Shown piece after piece: positions 8,227-16,138 of a stretch of DNA of 64,000 nt. Every line of letters starts with the position of its first letter. Positions within the stretch are counted from its first letter, which is position 1. Where the stretch lies: NCBI GenBank assembly GCA_035341015.1, contig DAOQUL010000006.1, forward strand, positions 35,945-99,944. The letters run 5' to 3'. The translations under genes and the position numbers were made by a program. This DNA comes from JAKQIM01 sp029557965 (GTDB lineage Bacteria > Chloroflexota > Anaerolineae > Anaerolineales > UBA4823). A model generated the notes under the pieces. The model searched no databases. It was not told where the DNA came from and saw nothing but the letters and a program-made list of their open reading frames with translations.

Positions 8227-9313
8227 ATGCAAGAATTAATTGACCGTTTGAACGTCTGCGTGGAACGATTCGAAAACTTATGGGTGCGTCTTTGACTTGG
8301 CTAAACTACAAGCCGAGCTAACCGAACTCCAAACGCAATCTGAAGACCCAGATTTCTGGCAGTACCCCGACCAGGCGCAAAAGACAATGAAACGCCTGGC
8401 ATCGCTGCGCGATGAAGTTGAAGATTGGCAAAAAGTGCGCCAGCGCACCAGCGACGCTTCAGAATTGGCCCAAATCGGCGACGAAAGCCTGTTGCCAGAT
8501 CTTGAGGCCGAGTGCCAGTTGCTTGAAGCCGAGCTTGAGCATCGTGAGTTTGAAGCCATGCTTTCAGGGAAATACGATCACGGCGATGCCCTCCTGGCTA
8601 TCCATGCCGGTGCTGGCGGGGTTGACGCCCAAGATTGGGTAGAAATTCTTCAGCGCATGTACCTGCGTTGGGCTGAAAACAAAGGCTTTGAAACAGAAGT
8701 GCTCGATCTGAGCGAAGGTGAAGAGGCTGGCATAAAAAGCATCACCATCGCCGTAAATGGGCGCCATGCGTATGGTTATCTTAGATCCGAGAAAGGCGTG
8801 CATCGCTTGGTGCGGCTTTCTCCCTTCGATGCTGCCCATCGCAGGCACACATCGTTTGCCCTGGTAGAAGTGCTGCCTCAGGTAGAAGAAGACAACGATA
8901 TTGTTGTAGATATCAATGACATCCGCGTTGATGTCTACCGCTCGTCGGGTGCAGGTGGGCAAAATGTTCAGAAGAATGCCACCGCTGTGCGCATCACCCA
9001 CATTCCAACCGGATTAGTGGTCACCTGCCAAAATGAACGTTCGCAGATGCAAAACCGAGAGAACGCAATGCGAGTGTTAAAGGCCCGCTTGCTAGAGATC
9101 AAGGAAGAGCAGCAAGTGGAAGAATTGGCAGAGATCCGCGGTGAATACACCAAAGCGGAATGGGGCAGCCAGATCCGTTCATATGTTTTGCATCCCTACC
9201 AAATGGTAAAAGATCACCGCACAGATTACGAAGTGGGGAATGCCCAAGGGGTGTTAAACGGAGCATTGGATGGCTTTATCGAGTCCTACCTGCGAGAAAA
9301 TGTGGGCAAATAA
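8227..9313 (+). CDS. prfB: Peptide chain release factor 2, with programmed +1 frameshift
   Basis: RF2 terminates translation at UGA and UAA. Translation starts at ATG 8227, runs 22 codons, and meets CTT TGA C at 8290-8296. A +1 slip on CTT passes the UGA at 8293-8295 and continues at GAC in the long frame, giving about 361 residues. The long frame has the RF2 stop-codon tripeptide SPF (SPFDAAHRRHTSF) and the GGQ loop (SSGAGGQNVQK). The stretch before CTT (TTATGGGTGCGT) is a weaker internal Shine-Dalgarno than the E. coli AGGGGG. It follows ftsY closely and is probably cotranscribed. Confidence 0.95.
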
Positions 9314-11861
9314 GCCTGGGGATGCGCCCAATCAAAAATTGTCGCCTCCCAGCCCCTGCAAAAAGCAGAGCGTGCGCCCCATTATTTGGGTAGTTGCCTT
9401 ACTCTCACTCTTATTAAGTGGATGTGTAACGCTCAACGACCCCGAAGCGGGGCAAGACAATTACACCAAGGTTATCGGCAGTGTTTCCGAAGGTCAGACT
9501 GTTGGACAATCCTTTGTGTCTCGCCGGGCACGCCTGAACGGGATTACGCTTTGGTTCAGCAGCGACACGGTGCCTGGGGATATTGTATTCGTTCAGTTAT
9601 TTCGGGCGGATGATCTTGACTCCCCTGTTTTCAGCACATCATTTACAACATCAGATTTCTCGCAAACTGCCGCCCGTTTTTTTAATATAATACCTTCCCT
9701 GAATGACCCGGCCGGGCAAGCGTATTACATCAAGCTCTCTACCCAACGCCCACTGTCACTGCAAATCTACGGCCGCGACGAAGATGTCTATCCGGATGGG
9801 CAGGCATATATTAACGACCAGCCCATCCCCAGTGATATCGCCTTCCGCCTGACCTACGATTACAACCTACAATCGGCTTTAGATGACGCCGCGGATTGGC
9901 TGAGATATGGCTGGACATTTCTCTTGCTTGCCGCAGTCTTCTTCTTACCTGGTTGGCTGTTGCTAAATTTGACGGGCTTACAACGCCGCCTGGATGGTGG
10001 AGAACAAGTTGCAATGGCTATTGGCCTGAGCACGGCAGTTGTGCCCATCGCCATGCTGTGGAGTACTACGCTCGGATTGCGCTGGAACACAACGGGCGTG
10101 CGCATCGCCGCTGGTATCCTGGCCCTGGGCGTTTTTGCGCTGTGGGTGTCATGGATAAGATCCGCCCGCCAGCGGAAAGCTGCCGCCGAAGATTACGCGC
10201 CATCGTTGATACATGGGCAAAGCAGCAAGGAGCGCATCGGGCTTGCCGGCATTGGATTAACTGTGGTCTTTATCGCCGCCCTGGGCCTGCGCCTGGCAAT
10301 GATCCGAGATCTTGCACTGCCGGCCTGGATTGACCCGGTTCACCACACCTTGATCGCACGCGTGATTGTAGAACAAGGTGGAATGCCCCAAACGTACCAA
10401 CCCTATCTGGATGTCGATCCGAACTTCTATCATGCCGGGTACCATGCCAATATTGCCGCCTTCCATTGGGTCTCTGGTCTAGATTTATCCACTGTCATGC
10501 TGATCGTTGGGCAAGTCCACAATGCATTAATGTGCATAGCCTTGTATGCCCTGACCACAAGCCTGGCTCAAAATCGCCTGGCTGGTATATTCGCCGCCCT
10601 GGTCACCGGATTTTTAACCCCCATGCCAGCCTACTACGCAAGCTGGGGCCGGTACACACAGTTGGCCGGCTTACTGATTTTGCCGGCCATAATTATGCTG
10701 GCCCGCTTATGGATGCTTGACAAGCAGCCTGCAGCCCGCCCCGGTGCAGGAGAGCCGCCTCACGCCAAAATCATTCACAAAGCAGCCCTGATTCTCTTGT
10801 CTGGGATTGCCCTGGGCGGCCTCTTCTTAGTGCATTACCGTGTCATCATCTTTGCACTATGCTTGCTGGCGCCATATCTGTTCGCCCAGGCATGTTCAAA
10901 GGACGGCCCGTTCAGCCAAAAGATCCGCCTGGCCACAGCCTACCTTGTCCTGTCAGGGTTAGCTGCTATCTTACTCAGCCTGCCCTGGCTCATCCCTGCC
11001 GTAGCCCGCACCTTCCTATCCCACATCAACTCGGCCATCTCACCCAACGCCGAGCTGTTCGGCGACTTTGCATGGCGCTATCTGACCGCTGCCTTGGGCC
11101 GGCAGGCCCTGGCAGCCGCTGCATTGGGTCTGGCCTGGAGCGTTTTAAAACGCCGGAGCTTCGGCATCGTCCTGACAGTCTGGGTTGTGATCTTGTTTGT
11201 AATTGCCAACCTGGATACGCTCCAATTACCAGGGAGTGGCTACATTAATAATTCATCTGTAGCCATCATGCTATTTGTCCCCATTGCCATTCTCGCCGGG
11301 TATATGATCAGCGAGGTTGTCAACGGCTGGATTGAACTATCAGCCCGCCCCTTATGGCGTTGGTCTGCCGCCCTTGCTGCGCTTACTTTAAGCCTGGCAG
11401 CCGCTTTTGCCGGAGCACGGCAGTTGCTGCCTATCCTGAACCCCGAGACGTTCTTAGCACGCCAGGCAGATGTACAGGCCATCGCATGGATGAATGCCAA
11501 CCTGCCCAAAGATGAGACCGTGCTGACCAACCCCTTTCTATGGGCGTATGGAATGTATGCAGGCCAGGATGGAGGCTATTGGATCATGTCCCTGACCGGG
11601 ATGCAAACCATTCCCCCGCCCCAGGTCTACGGACTGGGCGACCCGGCAGATGTCCAAGAGGTCAACACCATTTGCGAAGAAACAATCCAGCGCAGTGGGG
11701 ATGCGCAAAGCCTGTGGCAGTACCTGGATGAGCACGATATACGCTATGTTTATATTGGCCGTCGAGGCGGCGTACTATCACCCCATGCCTTGCTTGACAG
11801 CGGTCTATTCGTGCCGCGCTACTCACAAGCTGGCGTGTGGGTTTTCGAACTTGCACCTTGA
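9300..11861 (+). CDS. Large polytopic membrane protein, possibly GT-C-like
   Basis: Not assigned to a named family. The 853 residues begin with a hydrophobic segment ending LLLSGCVTL, which resembles a lipobox. A soluble beta-rich domain of about 150 residues follows (QDNYTKVIGSV, TLWFSSDTVPGDIVFVQLF), then a dozen or more membrane spans with a large loop containing WIDPVHHTLIARVI and FYHAGYHANIAAFHW. The final roughly 130 residues are soluble and extracytoplasmic. The arrangement recalls integral-membrane glycosyltransferases that use lipid-linked sugars, but no catalytic motif is proven. The ATG at 9300 overlaps the end of prfB; an in-frame start at 9270 is possible. Confidence 0.7.
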   Translation: MWANKPGDAPNQKLSPPSPCKKQSVRPIIWVVALLSLLLSGCVTLNDPEAGQDNYTKVIGSVSEGQTVGQSFVSRRARLNGITLWFSSDTVPGDIVFVQLFRADDLDSPVFSTSFTTSDFSQTAARFFNIIPSLNDPAGQAYYIKLSTQRPLSLQIYGRDEDVYPDGQAYINDQPIPSDIAFRLTYDYNLQSALDDAADWLRYGWTFLLLAAVFFLPGWLLLNLTGLQRRLDGGEQVAMAIGLSTAVVPIAMLWSTTLGLRWNTTGVRIAAGILALGVFALWVSWIRSARQRKAAAEDYAPSLIHGQSSKERIGLAGIGLTVVFIAALGLRLAMIRDLALPAWIDPVHHTLIARVIVEQGGMPQTYQPYLDVDPNFYHAGYHANIAAFHWVSGLDLSTVMLIVGQVHNALMCIALYALTTSLAQNRLAGIFAALVTGFLTPMPAYYASWGRYTQLAGLLILPAIIMLARLWMLDKQPAARPGAGEPPHAKIIHKAALILLSGIALGGLFLVHYRVIIFALCLLAPYLFAQACSKDGPFSQKIRLATAYLVLSGLAAILLSLPWLIPAVARTFLSHINSAISPNAELFGDFAWRYLTAALGRQALAAAALGLAWSVLKRRSFGIVLTVWVVILFVIANLDTLQLPGSGYINNSSVAIMLFVPIAILAGYMISEVVNGWIELSARPLWRWSAALAALTLSLAAAFAGARQLLPILNPETFLARQADVQAIAWMNANLPKDETVLTNPFLWAYGMYAGQDGGYWIMSLTGMQTIPPPQVYGLGDPADVQEVNTICEETIQRSGDAQSLWQYLDEHDIRYVYIGRRGGVLSPHALLDSGLFVPRYSQAGVWVFELAP

Positions 11862-11886
11862 CAGCCTGCACACTCACACGTATAAT
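11858..11886 (+). promoter_or_regulatory. Exact consensus sigma-70 promoter upstream of rpmF
   Basis: TTGACA at 11858-11863 and TATAAT at 11881-11886 are separated by exactly 17 bases, a perfect consensus promoter. The -35 box overlaps the stop codon of the preceding membrane protein gene. It should drive rpmF and probably the fabD-fabG-gls24-nusB-tat genes. Confidence 0.85.
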
Positions 11887-11964
11887 CCACACGCCTGCCC
11901 AAACTGGGCAGGTCTTGTTGTGGATTTTAAGACTGGGACGGGCAGAGCCCTAAGTGCTTTGCCC
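11887..11964 (+). promoter_or_regulatory. Structured 5' leader of rpmF (two hairpins)
   Basis: Just after the -10 box, CCTGCCC (11894-11900) pairs with GGGCAGG (11906-11912). A second stem, GGGCAGAGC (11940-11948) with GCTTTGCCC (11956-11964), has one G-T pair and ends about 12 bases before the Shine-Dalgarno. The leader is roughly 95 bases. Neither stem is followed by a T-run, so control of translation or RNA stability is more likely than termination. Confidence 0.45.
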
Positions 11965-11988
11965 CAAATTTATGATAGGAGTAAGGCC

Positions 11989-12180
11989 ATGCCCCCTCAA
12001 CCAAAAAGAAAACACTCGTCCGGACGTCGCGATCGGCGGCGCGCTCACGATGCGCTGAGCGAACCCAACCTGGTGGTTTGCAGCAATTGTGGCGAGCTGC
12101 GTTTGCCTCACCGCGTATGCCCGAAATGCGGTCATTTCAAGGGCCGCGAGGTGATCGAGGTCAAAGAGGAAAAGAAATAA
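11989..12180 (+). CDS. rpmF: 50S ribosomal protein L32
   Basis: The 63-residue protein has the L32 opening MPPQPKRKHSSGRRDRRRAH and a zinc ribbon CSNCGELRLPHRVCPKCG (two CxxC pairs), so this is the zinc-binding form. The ATG at 11989 has TAGGAG 8-12 bases upstream; the open frame extends much further upstream but this is the family N-terminus. It precedes fabD, a frequent rpmF-fab linkage joining ribosome and fatty-acid synthesis. Confidence 0.96.
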   Translation: MPPQPKRKHSSGRRDRRRAHDALSEPNLVVCSNCGELRLPHRVCPKCGHFKGREVIEVKEEKK

Positions 12181-12185
12181 GCGTG

Positions 12186-12208
12186 CGGGCCGTGAGCTAC
12201 ACGGCCCG
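12186..12208 (+). terminator. Stem-loop between rpmF and fabD
   Basis: CGGGCCGTG (12186-12194) and CACGGCCCG (12200-12208) form a perfect 9-bp stem with a 5-base loop, 6 bases after the rpmF stop. There is no T-run after it, so it is more likely an attenuator or RNA-stability element than a full terminator. Confidence 0.4.
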
Positions 12209-12227
12209 AATGCGTTAAAGAACCACC

Positions 12228-13172
12228 ATGAACACTCCCAATACAACCGCCTTTTTATTCCCTGGTCAAGGCTCACAAGCGCTTGGGATGGGCCGCGAGC
12301 TCGCAGCCCGTTTCCCGGGAGCGCGTTATATCTTCGAACAGGCCGACGAACTTTTGGGTTTTTCATTATCGCGCCTCGCCTGGGAAGGGCCCGAAGATAG
12401 TCTCAACGACACAGTCAACACCCAACCTGCTCTGCTGGTGCATTCTGTGGCCGTGCTGCGGGTTTTTCAAGAGCTCCATCCCGGCTTCCAGCCTGCCTGC
12501 GTTGCCGGGCACTCAATGGGCGAATTAAGCGCTTTGGTTGCCGCCGGTACCCTGCCGTTCTCGGACGCACTCTCCCTGGTTCGTGTACGCGGCGAAAGCA
12601 TGAAACATGCCGGTCAGGTCTCGCCTGGAGGCATGGCTGCCATTCTTGGGCTCGATATTCCAGCCCTCGAAGAGTTGTGTGCTCAAGCCAGCACCGCCGA
12701 TGAAATCGTTCAGGTCGCCAACGACAACTGTCCCGGGCAAGTGGTGATCTCCGGCGCCAACGCCGCCCTAGACAGAGTGCTTCCTTTGATCCAGCAGGCC
12801 GGCGCGCGCCGGGCGGTTCGCCTGGCAGTCAGCATCGCGGCCCATTCCCCGCTCATGCGCCATGCTCAAGAAACTTTCAACCAGGGCGTGAATGCTGCCC
12901 CAATTGCCGATCCCATTGTCCCGTTGATTGGCAATGTTACCGCCCTGCCGCTCAAAAATAAAACCGAGATCCGCAAGGATCTGCAAGATCAGCTCACTCA
13001 CCGTGTTCGCTGGACTGAAACCATCCAATGGATGTCTGCACAAAATGTCACCACTTACATTGAGATGGGCAGCGGTTCAGTGTTAACCGGCCTGGTCAAG
13101 CGAATCGACCGCCAGGCCAATTGCTTCGCATTGGGCACACCCGAGGATTTCGAGAAGCTGGCAGCCGGCTAG
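12228..13172 (+). CDS. fabD: Malonyl-CoA-acyl carrier protein transacylase
   Basis: Loads malonate onto ACP for fatty acid synthesis. The 314 residues start with FLFPGQGSQALGMG, contain the nucleophile elbow GHSMGE (Ser in the middle), an Arg about 25 residues later (VRVRGESM), the GQVVISG block and the catalytic His in IAAHSPLM. It follows rpmF by 47 bases and is followed by fabG. No strong ribosome-binding site is seen before the ATG. FabH and ACP are not in the window. Confidence 0.95.
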   Translation: MNTPNTTAFLFPGQGSQALGMGRELAARFPGARYIFEQADELLGFSLSRLAWEGPEDSLNDTVNTQPALLVHSVAVLRVFQELHPGFQPACVAGHSMGELSALVAAGTLPFSDALSLVRVRGESMKHAGQVSPGGMAAILGLDIPALEELCAQASTADEIVQVANDNCPGQVVISGANAALDRVLPLIQQAGARRAVRLAVSIAAHSPLMRHAQETFNQGVNAAPIADPIVPLIGNVTALPLKNKTEIRKDLQDQLTHRVRWTETIQWMSAQNVTTYIEMGSGSVLTGLVKRIDRQANCFALGTPEDFEKLAAG

Positions 13173-13231
13173 CCCGGCCTTGCGGTATAATACGGCAGTT
13201 GTTATATCCTTACCCAAGGAGATCAATCATC

Positions 13232-13996
13232 TTGTCAGAAACGAGCATGTACCCAATGGAAGGGCGTGTTGCCGTTATAACAGGCGGGGCGCGTGGTATT
13301 GGTCGCGCAATTGCCGAGACACTTGCGCATCGCGGCGCCACCGTGGTGATTGCCGACAAACAAGAAACGCTTGCGCAAACAACCGCCCAAGAAATCGCTG
13401 CCTCCACTGGGCGTCCTGCACTTGCGCTTCCGGTTGATGTAGCCAACACGGACTCGGCTAAAGCAATGATCGACAAGGTCGTTGAAACATACGGCAAAAT
13501 TGACATCCTTGTGAACAATGCTGGGCTAACCCGCGATACCCTGATCATGCGCATGGAAGAGGCCGACTGGGATATCGTTCTTGGTGTAAACCTTAAAGGC
13601 GTTTTCAATTGTTCAAAGGCCGTTATTCGACCGATGATGAAACAGCGCTACGGTCGAATTGTCAACATCTCTTCTGTTTCAGGGCAGGCTGGTCAGGTCG
13701 GACAAACCAATTACTCGGCATCAAAGGCTGGTGTTATCGGATTTACCAAGGCCCTGGCTCGCGAGGTGGCCTCGCGCCAAATCACCGTGAACGCGGTTGC
13801 CCCCGGCTTCGTACCCACCGATTTGACCAACGATCTGTCTGACGAGCTTAAAGAGATGATCCTTAAAGCCACTCCGATGGGACGCATGGGCCGGCCCGAA
13901 GAAGTGGCTCACGCCGTCGCCTTCCTGGCATCCGATGAAGCATCGTACATCACAGGCCAGGTTTTGGCTGTAGATGGCGGCATGGTTATGATGTAA
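13232..13996 (+). CDS. fabG: 3-oxoacyl-ACP reductase FabG
   Basis: NADPH-dependent reduction of 3-oxoacyl-ACP. It is a classical short-chain dehydrogenase of 254 residues with TGGARGIGRAIA (cofactor loop), NNAG, the Ser-Tyr-Lys triad (SSVSGQAGQVGQTNYSASK) and a PGFVPTDLT loop. A TTG start at 13232 is preferred: AAGGAGAT lies 9 bases upstream, whereas the in-frame ATG at 13247 is 25 bases from it. TATAAT at 13186-13191 could be an internal -10 box, but no good -35 was found. It follows fabD. Confidence 0.93.
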   Translation: MSETSMYPMEGRVAVITGGARGIGRAIAETLAHRGATVVIADKQETLAQTTAQEIAASTGRPALALPVDVANTDSAKAMIDKVVETYGKIDILVNNAGLTRDTLIMRMEEADWDIVLGVNLKGVFNCSKAVIRPMMKQRYGRIVNISSVSGQAGQVGQTNYSASKAGVIGFTKALAREVASRQITVNAVAPGFVPTDLTNDLSDELKEMILKATPMGRMGRPEEVAHAVAFLASDEASYITGQVLAVDGGMVMM

Positions 13997-14024
13997 CCAG
14001 CAAGTATGATCCCCCTTAAATACT

Positions 14025-14390
14025 ATGAGCGATAACTATTCTTCCCAAGGAACCACCACCATAGCCCCCGACGTCTTGTTGACCATTGCCCAGCTAACGA
14101 CTCTCAATGTCAGTGGCGTTAGCCGCATGAGCCATGCCCCGGGCGGCGGCGTCAATATGCTGTTAAAGCGCGGTCTTGCGCGCGAGGGTGTTCAGATTGA
14201 AATCGTGGACGATGTGGTATACGCCGACTTGTATGTGGTGCTGAAGAACGATTTCAATGTTCGAGAGGTCAGCCAGAACATCCAACGTGACGTTGCCCGG
14301 GCAATCTCAGAAATGGTTGGCATGCAAGTTGGTCGCGTAAATGTCCATATCGAAGATATTGACTATCCTCTGGAGATAGCTGAGGCCTAA
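14025..14390 (+). CDS. Asp23/Gls24 family envelope stress protein
   Basis: The 121-residue protein matches the Asp23/Gls24 (DUF322) family: TIAPDVLLTIAQLTTLNVSGV at the start, the VVYADLYVVLKNDFNV strand region, and a closing VGMQVGRVNVHIEDIDY. Family members lie at or near the membrane and are linked to envelope and alkaline stress; the precise task here is unknown. It lies just upstream of nusB, an arrangement also frequent in Firmicutes. Confidence 0.85.
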   Translation: MSDNYSSQGTTTIAPDVLLTIAQLTTLNVSGVSRMSHAPGGGVNMLLKRGLAREGVQIEIVDDVVYADLYVVLKNDFNVREVSQNIQRDVARAISEMVGMQVGRVNVHIEDIDYPLEIAEA

Positions 14391-14396
14391 GACAGC

Positions 14397-14837
14397 ATGA
14401 AACCCCGTACCAGAGCGCGCAGCATTGCTCTGCAAGCACTTTACGAAATAGACATCGCCGGACACCCACCCGAAGTGGTCTTGGGTGAGCGATTCGCCGA
14501 TGGTCCATTAGAAGACAGCCTGGCAGATTTTGCACGCCAGATTGTGTTTGGCGTTATCCCAATCGTCAACGAGCTAGACGATATCATCGCCAAGCACGCC
14601 CCCGAATGGCCGCTGGACCAGGTCGCCACGATTGACCGGAACATCCTGCGCATCGCCCTATGGGAAATCGCTGTCAGCGATCAAACCCCTCTTAAAGTCG
14701 CGATCAATGAGGCGGTTGAACTAGGTAAATGGTTCGGCTCTGAAAGCACCGCCCGCTTTGTGAATGGCGTGTTGGGCAGTTTGTCTTTGCACCTGAACGA
14801 GATCATCCAGACGCTTAAAAAACACAAATTGCCGTAG
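14397..14837 (+). CDS. nusB: Transcription antitermination protein NusB
   Basis: All-helical RNA-binding protein that with NusE binds boxA in rRNA operons. The 146 residues contain the family opening RTRARSIALQALYEID, the WPLDQVATIDRNILRIALWEI block and the end LKVAINEAVELGKWFGSESTA-RFVNGVLG. It starts 6 bases after the Gls24 gene and is followed by tatB after 1 base, indicating one operon. Confidence 0.95.
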   Translation: MKPRTRARSIALQALYEIDIAGHPPEVVLGERFADGPLEDSLADFARQIVFGVIPIVNELDDIIAKHAPEWPLDQVATIDRNILRIALWEIAVSDQTPLKVAINEAVELGKWFGSESTARFVNGVLGSLSLHLNEIIQTLKKHKLP

Positions 14838-14838
14838 C

Positions 14839-15228
14839 ATGGAAATCCTTGGCATCGGCCCGCTTGAATTCCTTCTCATTATCCTGATCGCGTTGATTGT
14901 TTTTGGCCCTAAAGATCTGGTGAAATCCGGGCGTACCCTGGGGCGATTTCTCAATAAAGTTATTAATTCGCCAGAATGGCGATCTCTCTTACAAGTTTCC
15001 CGCGAGGTTCGGAACTTGCCCACCCGGCTGATGCGTGAAGCCAATCTTGAGCGCGAAGAGCTTGAAATGCAAAACCCAGGGGATGCATCGGGGACTGAAT
15101 ACCCGCATAACAGTCTGGCGCAAGATCTACCATCTAACAATCTACTGCCCTGGACAACGCCGCCCGGAACACCAACCCCCTCGTCATCGAAACCGCCCCA
15201 AGACTTTCCTCCAGATGGACAGAGTTGA
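14839..15228 (+). CDS. tatB: Twin-arginine translocase subunit TatA/TatB
   Basis: Single-span component of the Tat export system. One N-terminal membrane helix (LGIGPLEFLLIILIALIVFGP) is followed by the hinge and amphipathic helix (KDLVKSGRTLGRFLNKV) and a polar, Pro-rich tail to residue 129. A Glu in the membrane helix and the length favour TatB over TatA, but the families grade into each other. It is translationally close to nusB and tatC. Confidence 0.88.
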   Translation: MEILGIGPLEFLLIILIALIVFGPKDLVKSGRTLGRFLNKVINSPEWRSLLQVSREVRNLPTRLMREANLEREELEMQNPGDASGTEYPHNSLAQDLPSNNLLPWTTPPGTPTPSSSKPPQDFPPDGQS

Positions 15229-15231
15229 ACA

Positions 15232-16122
15232 ATGCGCCGTTTGCTGCATGGATTCTGGAACATCCTTGTCTCGCCTTTCCGATTCATTAAGAGGCTGGTG
15301 CTGGGCATAGCCCATATGGCCGCCCGCGGCATCAAAAAGATCCAGGCCTTTTTCATAGACGAAGAAGAAGAAACCCCACTGCCAGACACCATTGCATACA
15401 CATTTGAAAACCCTGGCTGGGTGCTCGAACACATAGACGCCATGCGCAAGCATTTACTGCGCTCCGTAGCCGTGCTGTTTATCAGTGCGGCTATCACCTT
15501 TGGCTTTGTGCGCAATGTGATGGAATTTCTCGCCGTTCCGCTTGAGGGCGGCCTGGCATCTCTTACGGCAATCGAGGTGACAGAGAACGTGGGCACAGTG
15601 ATGCGTGTAGCTTTACTCACTGGTTTTGCATTTGCCCTTCCCTATATTATCCTCGAAATTTATCTATTCATTGCCCCGGGGTTAAGAGCACCGGCCCGGA
15701 TACGAGGCCTGGTTGCCATTCCGGTGGCAGTGTTGTTCTTCTTGGGCGGCATGGCTTTTGCGTACTACGCCTTGCTGCCCGTTGCCTTGCCCATCCTTTT
15801 TAACTTCATGGAATTAACCACCGAAGCACGACCATCCTCTTACTTCAACTTTGTTATCGCAATGATTTTCTGGATGGGAATGGCCTTCGAGTTGCCTTTG
15901 GCTGCTTATATATTAGCCAATTTGGGTTTGTTGCGCGCCAAGGCATTAATGGATCAGTGGCGCCTGGCACTGGTGATCCTTGCTATATTATCTGCCGCCA
16001 TAACACCCACCGGCGACCCTCTTACAATGGGCTTGGTGATGATTCCAATGGCAGTTTTATACATCTTAAGCATTGGGTTGGCCCACCTTGGTCAACGCGG
16101 CCAAGACCAGCACCAAAATTAA
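15232..16122 (+). CDS. tatC: Twin-arginine translocase subunit TatC with N-terminal extension
   Basis: Polytopic receptor for twin-arginine signal peptides. The canonical N-terminal motif appears as VLEHIDAMRKHLLRS near residues 63-77, followed by six membrane spans with PYIILEIYLFIAPGL and AITPTGDPLT. The roughly 60 residues before it are unusual: a basic, amphipathic segment (FRFIKRLVLGIAHMAARGIKKI) and an acidic DEEEE patch. Length is 296 residues versus about 240-260 for typical TatC. It follows tatB by 3 bases. Confidence 0.93.
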   Translation: MRRLLHGFWNILVSPFRFIKRLVLGIAHMAARGIKKIQAFFIDEEEETPLPDTIAYTFENPGWVLEHIDAMRKHLLRSVAVLFISAAITFGFVRNVMEFLAVPLEGGLASLTAIEVTENVGTVMRVALLTGFAFALPYIILEIYLFIAPGLRAPARIRGLVAIPVAVLFFLGGMAFAYYALLPVALPILFNFMELTTEARPSSYFNFVIAMIFWMGMAFELPLAAYILANLGLLRAKALMDQWRLALVILAILSAAITPTGDPLTMGLVMIPMAVLYILSIGLAHLGQRGQDQHQN

Positions 16123-16138
16123 CACACACGAGAAATAT

